Positions 56,889 to 64,000 of a stretch of DNA of 64,000 nt are shown in pieces (positions within the stretch are counted from its first letter, which is position 1; each line of letters opens with the position of its first letter). This DNA is from Bacillota bacterium. GTDB lineage: Bacteria > Bacillota > Clostridia > Christensenellales > CAG-314. Location of the stretch: the NCBI GenBank assembly GCA_023458375.1, contig JAEWZT010000001.1:196620-260619 (forward strand), in the 5' to 3' direction. The position numbers and the translations under genes are program-made. Below the pieces are notes generated by a model. The model saw only the letters and a list, made by a program, of their open reading frames with translations. It searched no databases and was not told the DNA's origin.

Positions 56889-57772
56889 TCGCCGTCCTCG
56901 CCGCTGCCGTCTTTTTTACTCTGTCGCTTTTTAGTCTCAATTCCCAACGATTTGGGGCTTTCATCAAGCGCTAATTTATCGCCTGCGTTGCTTTTGGAAA
57001 TAACGCTCCTGCCGAGCTGCTGTTCAATATCCCGCCGTGCGTTGCCCGCAATGCCTCCGTCAACTCTTGCAACTTTAACGCTATCATCAAATGTTGAAGG
57101 CTTTTGGTCTCTTGATATTTCGGTTGTTGTAATTTCAGCAAGCATATTAAGCACCAGCTCAAGATTGGTCATATTATCTCTTAGGTTTTCTTTTTTAAGT
57201 CCTTTGTGCTTTTTATAACCTTTAACGCTCTTACCGCTCCATGCTGCTGTCATCTCATCTGTGAGAATAGCATAATCCTGCCTGTCTTCTATTCCCCGTT
57301 CCTGCCACTCGTCCGTCAAATCCTTTCTCGCCCTTATTGTCAGTATCCTTTGATTTATCCAATCTTGCGAATATCCCTTTTTGGCATAGTCCGCTATCGC
57401 CTGCTCAAAGCTTTTTTCAGGGTCAACAATTTGCTCTATCCTATCTGCCCCTACCTGCGCAAGCCACATCTTAAACGGTTCCGCTTTGGGTGACGGAATA
57501 GATTGCACCAATCGAAAAATACCCTTAGTGTTGAGTACATCGGTAGCATAATATTTCCCATCTTTGGATTGCAATTTCAGTTGCACGATTTTTTCGTGCA
57601 ACTCACTTCCTTCTGCTTTCAGCTTTCGCTTAAGATCGCTCCAATAATTGCGCGGTATGGCGCTTCCGCTTAGAACAGCGCAAACATCAACAACCGAAAA
57701 GTACCATTCCTCTTTTTCGTCGTCCCAATGCGTCCTTACTTCCTGCCCGTTAAAGAGTTTTATATTACTCAT
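56885..57772 (-). CDS. Bro-N / DinD-like protein in the restriction operon
   Basis: 295 residues. The N-terminal Bro-N domain (WYFSVVDVCAVLSGSAIPRN, KDGKYYATDVLNTKGIFRLV, SPKAEPFKMWLAQVG) binds DNA in phage antirepressors; a helical middle (KDLTDEWQERGI) and a C-terminal part ending in basic residues follow. Homologous proteins are often found within restriction-modification operons; their function is unknown. It starts inside the preceding membrane-protein gene and overlaps res. Confidence 0.75.
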   Translation of the reverse strand: MSNIKLFNGQEVRTHWDDEKEEWYFSVVDVCAVLSGSAIPRNYWSDLKRKLKAEGSELHEKIVQLKLQSKDGKYYATDVLNTKGIFRLVQSIPSPKAEPFKMWLAQVGADRIEQIVDPEKSFEQAIADYAKKGYSQDWINQRILTIRARKDLTDEWQERGIEDRQDYAILTDEMTAAWSGKSVKGYKKHKGLKKENLRDNMTNLELVLNMLAEITTTEISRDQKPSTFDDSVKVARVDGGIAGNARRDIEQQLGRSVISKSNAGDKLALDESPKSLGIETKKRQSKKDGSGEDGE

Positions 57773-58361
57773 TGCTCTTTCCTCCGATTTCGATCGCCGA
57801 CAAGTATTCTAACAAATCCTTTAATTCGCAGTCAGGTTTTATGCTGTTATAAGAAACTGTGATCCACTCGTCTGCCTCAATATCCTGTTCTTCAATCTTT
57901 TTGCTGCCTACAAAATATTTTAATTCATTTTTAGTAAGCGCGCTGATAAACTGATTTTTCTTTTTTATTTTCGTAAGTCCTATTTGCGGCAAAGTATCTT
58001 GTTTTCTCGGCGCCCATGCCCAATATGTGAATCCGTATTGCTTAACAATATTGTACAATTTGCAGTCAATGGAAAGCTCAAGGATATTATCAAACAAGGT
58101 TCTTTCTTTTACTGTTTCTAAGTAATCCTTGATGCGGAACGCTTTACCTATTTCGGCGTACCAACCCAAAAAGCCAAAGAACGGTACTAAGAATATAAAC
58201 ATCGTGCCAATCATTAAGACCCACCAGTATTCTTGCTTATGGAAAACGATAGTTACAACGATTCCTGCAATCGTTGCAATCCCGAATATCCATGAAAAAA
58301 TCTTAGTGATTCTTTGTTTCTTTTTGTTTAGCAACTCTTTATAAATCATTTCCAGCCCCAC
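57765..58361 (-). CDS. Two-helix membrane protein in the restriction operon
   Basis: 198 residues; two membrane helices at about 22-40 and 46-68 with a basic N-terminus, then a soluble domain of about 125 residues. GTG or ATG four codons later are possible starts. It lies between mod and the Bro-like gene with overlaps of a few bases. Function unknown; membrane proteins are not usual in type III operons. Confidence 0.6.
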   Translation of the reverse strand: MGLEMIYKELLNKKKQRITKIFSWIFGIATIAGIVVTIVFHKQEYWWVLMIGTMFIFLVPFFGFLGWYAEIGKAFRIKDYLETVKERTLFDNILELSIDCKLYNIVKQYGFTYWAWAPRKQDTLPQIGLTKIKKKNQFISALTKNELKYFVGSKKIEEQDIEADEWITVSYNSIKPDCELKDLLEYLSAIEIGGKSNE

Positions 58362-58366
58362 TGCTC

Positions 58367-60345
58367 TTAAATAATTCTTAAGCCTATATTCCGCTCTTTA
58401 AGTGCAAGTTCAATGTTTGCAACCGCTGTGTCGTCTTTGAATGACCTGTCCGAAAGCACGATTGTTCCCGGAATGAGACTATCTGCAATCTTCTCAATTA
58501 TCTCCACAGTCACATCCTTGTCAAGGCAAACAAGCAGCAGCAAGTCGCCTACGATATAACAGTTTTTGCCCTCAAGTACTTTTTTCTCGACCTTATAGGT
58601 AGGCTTAAGACCCAGTTTAAGCATAATCTCATAAACCACATCAAGGTCAGGTCTGTCCGGTTTTACGCTCTCTACCATGTCATTTAAACGGTCTATTAAA
58701 TCTTCAAGCCCTCTGTCCTCAAGCGGCGTATTGTCCCACTTTTTGATGTTGCTGCTGTCTAACTGGAATACCTTAAAGCCGGTATCCAGTTTAGAAACCG
58801 TATTTTTTAAAGTTTCGTTGATTTGCGTTATTCTGTTTTCTTTCAGTTCAGGTATAAAATCATCCAAATTAACAAATCCCTCAGGTTTTCCCGAATAAGT
58901 CTCTCTATCGTAAATGTGGCTCGCAAAGGTCTTTGAAGCACGCCTTATACGCTCCTTGCCAATTTCGCAAAGGTTTTTATATCCCGCCTTTCCAGCCTCG
59001 CTTTTTTCATCTAGTACTTCCGGAAGTTGAACGCAAATAAATTTGCGCGTACCGCCGTCTTCTGCATTTAGCTGCATTACCGCATGAGCCGTTGCCGCCG
59101 AACCGCTAAAGAAATCCAAAACAATCGCATCTTTTGAAAATTCAGTAACAGATTTTATTAAAAACTTAATAAGCTCCACCGGTTTTGGGAAACTGAAGAC
59201 TTTGCCTTCAAATAGCTCCGTTATGCTTTTTGTTCCGTCCTGTGACATGCCTACTTCAGCGGGCAAGTTTGTACTTACGGGAATAAATCCAAAGATATCC
59301 CCTGCTTTTGCCATATCTTCATCTTTGAAATATCTGAATGCGGGTTTTGAGATATTTAAAAAGTCATAATCTCCCGGAAACACAATTTTACCTTCGGAAT
59401 AATACTTTTCAAAAGTATCAATTGTTATTGCCCAAGTCCTATTGGGATTGGCAGGATATTTTTCACCTGTTTTGGGATTAACCATATCAAAAAAGCTCTT
59501 AGGACGTTCACTTGCGCTTGTTTGTTTAGTTAAGTCATGTACGCGCCACGGTCTTCCGGGAAAGTCGGGAGTTTCAAAATATTTACGCGTGCCTCCTTCT
59601 ACACATGCTGAGAACGCGCTTGATTTTGCATAGCAAACAATCCACTCGTAATCTTGCGAAACACCGAACGGAACATCAGACTTCGCCGTGCGCTTCCTCC
59701 AAGGGAATGTCGCAACAAAGTTCTCCGGTCCGAACACTTCATCGCATATTTTTTCAAATTTGCCTGTTCATTGTCATCAATACTGATAAATATAACACCG
59801 TCATCTTTTAGCAGTGTCCTTGCCAACATCAAGCGCGGCAACATCATGTTGAGCCAATTAGTATGGTAGCGTCCTACTGTTTCAGCATTACTTTTCGCAA
59901 CCTGTCCGGTCACTGCCTTATAATTTGCAATATTGTCGGAAAAGTCGTCTTGATATACAAAATCGTTACCTGTATTATAGGGCGGATCAATATAGATCAT
60001 TTTGACGCCTTTATTTCCAAAATACGCCTTTTGAAGTAACTTTAAAACTTCAAGGTTGTCACCCTCTATATACAAGTTTTGCGTGGTGTCCCAGTCCTTA
60101 CTTTCCTCCACACACGGACGGAGCGTACCGAGACTGCGACTCCCTGCAAGCCTTATTGCATCCGCTTTTCCTTTCCAGTTGAACTCGTAGTTTTCGTACC
60201 CGTCCGCCAAAGTTTCGTCACCCAAAAGCAAGCGCAATTTATCAAAGTCAATCTTCCCCTCGCTCACCGCTTGAGGGAACAGCTGCTTTAACCGCTCAAT
60301 ATTCTCCGCCGTTATATCCATTGTCTTTCCGTCCATCTTTTCCAT
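58367..60345 (-). pseudogene. mod: Type III DNA methyltransferase Mod, frameshifted
   Basis: Adenine methyltransferase and specificity subunit of the type III system. The 5-prime frame holds DPPY at 120-123 (IYIDPPYNTGNDF) and ends usefully at residue 199; the rest, from FGPENFVATFPWRKR to the AdoMet motif DFFSGSAATAHAV and the C-terminus, is in the next frame. The break is a six-base A tract (59749-59754), where seven would keep the frame. Slippage there could switch it on and off; otherwise it is a pseudogene. Confidence 0.85.
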
Positions 60346-60439
60346 TTATCCTCACTACCTATTTTCTATTTTTTGATTTGCGTGCTTTTTTTACAGCTTT
60401 AGGATTATCCACTAATACTTTTTGAAAACCTTCGCTCAT

Positions 60440-60824
60440 ATTCTTTGTTGTCTTATCAATAAACGCTATCATCGGAGACACGCTTGAAGTAATAGAAAAA
60501 ACTCTCCTATTCAGCGTTTCAAACTACTTCCACAAATTTTCGAACGCTTATAAAACCGTTCATAAAATTAAGGGGACTTTGCAAAACGATTGGTATGAAT
60601 ATGTCGAGTATGGCACAATGAATCCACTCACCATTATGCTCCAGCGAAACGGTTTCAGCCGAGAAACCGCTACATACATCAAAGAGCATAAAACCGAGTA
60701 TGTCGTGTATTCGCCAAGCGGTGAGCCACAACTCCTCCGCACGCTCTTAGATTGCAGTAGCGAAAGTGTCCGTAACGAAGTTGCCGACATAGTTTTCAAT
60801 ATACCCGAGTTGTTTGCCGACTAA
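60440..60824 (+). pseudogene. C-terminal remnant, possibly of a helicase
   Basis: Open frame on the opposite strand to the island genes: AIIGDTLEVIEKTLLFSVSN, then NDWYEYVEYGTMNPLTIMLQ, RNGFSRETATYIKEH, ending VADIVFNIPELFAD. It recalls the C-terminus of some large DEAD-box helicase proteins, but this is from memory of the pattern only. No start or upstream part is present. Confidence 0.4.
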
Positions 60825-60917
60825 GACCCTATAAACGCAAAAAACCAGACTACACTTTTTACGGTGCAGTCCGGCTTTTCGTATTTTTTAGCTTGCGTTT
60901 TTTGGTCAAATTCAATT

Positions 60918-62056
60918 TTATCGACACTCGGTATGAATCATAATTACTTCTTTTGCTTTCACCGTTTCTTTGAGTTTTTCTACCGCTGCCCAATCCGCAT
61001 GACCGGAAGTATGAAGGCTTATATTCCCTATCCTCAACCCATCTATATTTTGCAAAAACATCTTCATGTCTTCTTGTTTTTTGTAGCCTTCCCACAAAGA
61101 ATAAATCAAAGTTGCACCGCTGAGGCTACTGTGCGCGTTTAGGCATCTCAAAAACTCTACCATAGGTTGTCTTATCAAAACAACAGCTCGATTATCACTT
61201 GATATTTGCTCGGCAGATTTTCTCTTCTTTATTGTGCTGAATTTCTCGTAACGCTCGCCTTTTATGAACCATGAAGCAAAAGCAAACACATCCTCAAATG
61301 AATTAGGATTTGGGATTTTGCCGCCTACTGCAAGGCAAATTTGCGACTGAAAATCATCCATGTAAAAACGCCGCCCCGTGCGTTTTGACGCCCTGTAAAA
61401 ACTTACAAGACTATCTATATTAGTGCTCGATTGCAGAATGAAGACTGGCTTGTCGCTTGATTGCATGATATTAACTGCTTCTGCTTCAAGCTCTGTTTCC
61501 GTTTTGATTTTCGGCTCTCTACCTACACTAAGATTTGTCCCTTCGTGAATCAAGACATCAATTTCTGTCGGCAGAGCATTTAGTAATTTATCATAGGGCT
61601 CCTTCCGCCGCTACGAAAATCGCCCGTGTACAGCACTCTTTTCCCGCCGCCCTCTAATAGCAACATATGACTATCAAATGCTGAATGGTCGCAAAGAAAC
61701 GGCGTTATTTTGATTGCACCTACTTGAAATGAAACCCCTGAGCGAAATGTTCGAATATCTTTTGGTAGCTTCACGCAAACATAATCTGAAATAACTCTCA
61801 TCACTTTTTTGCAGCCTTCGCCCATATAAACAGGACAGTTGAGTTTAGCAATCCTGCCCGCATGGTCGCCGTGATAGTGGCTCACAATCACGGCGTCATA
61901 TCCACAGCCAATAACCTCTTTTTCCTGCGCGGTCAACTCGCCCGTTTCATTATCCAATTCTATGCCAAACTCAACGAGAACTTTTGTATCCTCGCAAGAA
62001 ACCTCTATTAAGTTAGCACCGATTTTATCCGCTCCGCGCAGAACTTTAAACTCCAT
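60918..62056 (-). pseudogene. Metallo-beta-lactamase-fold hydrolase, frameshifted
   Basis: An MBL-fold protein related to RNase J-like enzymes. From ATG 62056: HxHxDH as SHYHGDHAG, LCDHSAFDSHMLLLEGG and LYTGDFRSGGR. There a one-base deletion near 61600 shifts the frame; the proper continuation (KPYDKLLNALPTEIDVLIHE) leads into GTNLSVGREPKIKTE and the late motif HTSGHAD. The C-terminus may be cut as well. It follows the DUF262 gene by 12 bases, implying a joint function. Confidence 0.8.
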
Positions 62057-62067
62057 CACTACATCCT

Positions 62068-63810
62068 TTACACAATCCACGCATTATCCACTAAATGCTG
62101 TTTAACTGCGTCCATATCGCTTAGCCAGTCGATTATGCCTTCCTTCTCTTTCGGGTGTTTTTTATTCGATAAGCGCCAATTTCCCTTCCCGCGATTATAG
62201 GCAATATACAGCCGTTTAGCCTCTTTTTTAAGTTCAAAGCTAAAATACCAAATATCTCCGCTGTTTGGCGTCAAATGCGCTTTTGTGTCCGGATGAAGTC
62301 TGCCCAAAATTTCATAATACAGAGCGGTCGTATAGTATTCGTACCAGTCGGCGTTCATTCGCTCTTTTGCCAACACAATGATGTCGGTGCTGCTGTTATA
62401 TCTAATATTATGCTGACCGCAGTGTTGTCCAATAATTTGAGGATGCTTAATGAACCATTGACTCCAATCGTCAGCCAATTTGATAGTGTCCACCATCGCC
62501 TGCATCTGAGCAACGAAATCCTTTTTGCTATCTAACAACTTAAAAAATTCCTTCACGATTCCAATTCTGTTACTACGCAGTAAGGCTTTAAAGCTAATAT
62601 CTCGTTGGTCGGTATGAATGAGAAAGCTATGATTACTGCTCTTCTTTAAAAGATAATCTCCAAATATCAATAAAGCCCGCCTAAATAAATCAGCGGTTTC
62701 TCGCTTATGAATTAAGCCATTCTTTCCGAATATAGCCTCAGTTTTTTTAAGATAATCAAAAAATAATTCTTGTTTTTGCTTGTTAATGTCATCTGTCCAA
62801 GCGTCAATCTCGTTAGGATTAATGTCTGAGAGTTTTAGAAGAAATCCTATTTGTCCCTTTGCAAACTCACTATATTTTTCAGCACGCTCAATCAAAACTC
62901 TCCAAGACTCATCTCTTATAAGCAATTTGGCTTTTTGTCGCTCTTCTTCCCAAATCTCTTCATTTGAAGTCTTGATTACTGGTTGTTTACTTAGATAACC
63001 CTCGATATCACTCGCCTGTGGCAAAACAGAATGCACGAACTTCAAGGACGGCAAATACACCGCCTCGTTGTGATAGAATATATTTTGTGCAGCATTAGAA
63101 ACAACACGAATCCATTTAGAAAGCCCGTCTACATTTTGCCCACTGGCCAAATACCATAAAAACGCATAAACTATAACTGATTGCGTATAGTTCGGGCCGC
63201 CGCCTGAAACGATTGTCATAAAATCTTGCCGTTCATCAAACATTGAGTTTTTAGGCAAGAACCGACCGCCGCTAATCCACTTGCTTGACAATGCATCAAG
63301 CATTTTACCTATACTGCTCAGCAAACTCGGTGTAATAAACTTAGAATAGAAGTCAAATGAAAACTGACCTCTTTTTAATTCAAGCTTTCTAAACAAGTCT
63401 CTTTCATCCGAACCAATCAAAGCCGATACTTCAATCGTCCTTATAAAAAACGAAAGAAACAATTCATCAAATCTTGATTCACTTAAACTAAAAAACAGGT
63501 CAAGCCACTTTCCATCAAGTTTTACCACAAAAGACTTTGAATCTGTTTTTGACATTTCTGAAACATCAAATTTACGCATTTTCTTATCAAGAGCAGATTT
63601 AAATATTTCAAATTCGGTTAACGGCTTTCCTCTTGCATTCATCTTGACATACAAATCATCATCTAAACCAAACTCCTCAAGTTCAATAAAGTTGAAGGTT
63701 ATGTTGTAGCTCGTCCGAGCCTTGGGGTAATGGATTCCGTGGTGACTGCACAGGCGGCGGTCGGGCGCGTTCTTGCGTTGGCATCTCTTTTTCCTCCGTT
63801 GGATTGACAT
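62068..63810 (-). pseudogene. DUF262-like protein, N-terminus replaced
   Basis: From about residue 37 the sequence is that of a DUF262 family protein: ITFNFIELEEFG, DDDLYVKMNARGKPLTEFEI and a long helical C-terminus that ends in an aromatic-rich domain (DWYEYYTTALYYEILGRL). The family N-terminus, with the DGQQR nucleotide-binding motif, is missing; instead GC-rich sequence lies upstream. DUF262 proteins are found in GmrSD-type restriction. Part of an operon with the MBL gene. Confidence 0.7.
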
Positions 63811-63832
63811 TTTTTGATTTGCGTGTTATAAT
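63804..63832 (+). promoter_or_regulatory. Consensus promoter at the right end
   Basis: TTGACA, 17-base spacer, TATAAT, all perfect, on the plus strand. Downstream there is only a possible 38-codon ORF (GTG at 63840) and a hairpin before the window ends, so its gene is not seen. Confidence 0.6.
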
Positions 63833-63875
63833 GATTTGGTGGGATTGCTTTCGGTTTGTTGGCTACTAAAGACAA

Positions 63876-63909
63876 CAAAAAAAGCCCTCGTGATTTCTCA
63901 CAAGGGCTT
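63876..63909 (-). terminator. Terminator of a gene to the right
   Basis: Stem AAGCCCT / AGGGCTT with an inner GTGA/TCAC; seven T on the minus strand. It should end a minus-strand gene beyond the right edge. Confidence 0.7.
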
Positions 63910-64000
63910 GGTGCTTGTCCTTGTTTCCTCACAAGAACAATCCAATAGTGCGTAAAGTTGACCGTCAAAAGTCGATAGAGTTTATAGAGTAGATAGAGTT

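Noticed and set aside
60359..60472. A 37-residue basic protein on the minus strand
   Set aside because: It partly overlaps the helicase-like remnant on the other strand and shows no recognisable motif; it may be chance.
63699..63968. An 89-codon ORF at the right end
   Set aside because: It runs through a strong terminator hairpin and across the DUF262 start region without any protein motif.

Overview
The window looks like a chromosome segment of an anaerobic, Gram-positive, endospore-forming lineage (Bacillota, Clostridia-like). Three things suggest this: the gene order rpmF-plsX-rnc-smc, the tmcAL/ylbJ/coaD/rsmD neighbourhood, and the block minD-minE-spoIVFA-spoIVFB-rplU-prp-rpmA, which matches the gene order known from Bacillus and its relatives. 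A T-box in front of valS, a flavodiiron protein with its own rubredoxin, and acetate metabolism by pta-ackA agree with an anaerobic firmicute. The species cannot be named from sequence alone.

Layout. 1-28.3 kb is mostly compact core genome: fatty-acid/phospholipid (plsX), RNA processing (rnc), chromosome condensation (smc), acetate overflow (pta-ackA), tRNA modification (tmcAL), CoA synthesis (coaD), rRNA methylation (rsmD), nucleotide-pool cleaning (rdgB), O2 reduction (fprA-type protein and rubredoxin), valS, division-site selection (minD/minE), the sporulation protease pair spoIVFAB, three ribosome-linked genes, a DNA repair glycosylase, a NYN-domain protein and a DUF4097 lipoprotein. One decayed Imm-5-like immunity gene lies at 22.6-23.2 kb. 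28.7-37.0 kb is an AT-rich foreign island: iteron-like repeats, a two-gene operon of a zinc-ribbon membrane protein and a 994-residue exported protein, and broken Fic, IS3, large serine recombinase and IstB-like genes. Its right edge cuts a host ABC transporter gene.

38-44 kb holds cytidine deaminase, a nitroreductase, a four-gene cassette of unknown function behind a near-perfect promoter, and a tRNA-Ile locus surrounded by repeats built from pieces of that tRNA, with a truncated HsdM abutting one piece. 44.7-50.8 kb returns to ordinary genes (DegV, TetR, deoxyinosine glycosylase, an XRE membrane regulator, and a GT8/acyltransferase/CrtO-like operon probably making a glycolipid). Two tRNA-Leu genes stand at 51.4-51.9 kb.

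52.2-64 kb is a defence-type island on the minus strand: a broken serine recombinase, a type III restriction-modification operon (mod, a membrane protein, a Bro-like protein, res), and a DUF262 protein with a metallo-beta-lactamase-fold partner. Recombinase, mod, res and the MBL gene each carry apparent one-base deletions, so much of this island is probably decaying. The best candidates for undescribed biology are the 39.7-41.6 kb cassette, the 29.8-33.6 kb exported-protein operon, the tRNA-Ile-derived repeats, and the DUF262-MBL pair.
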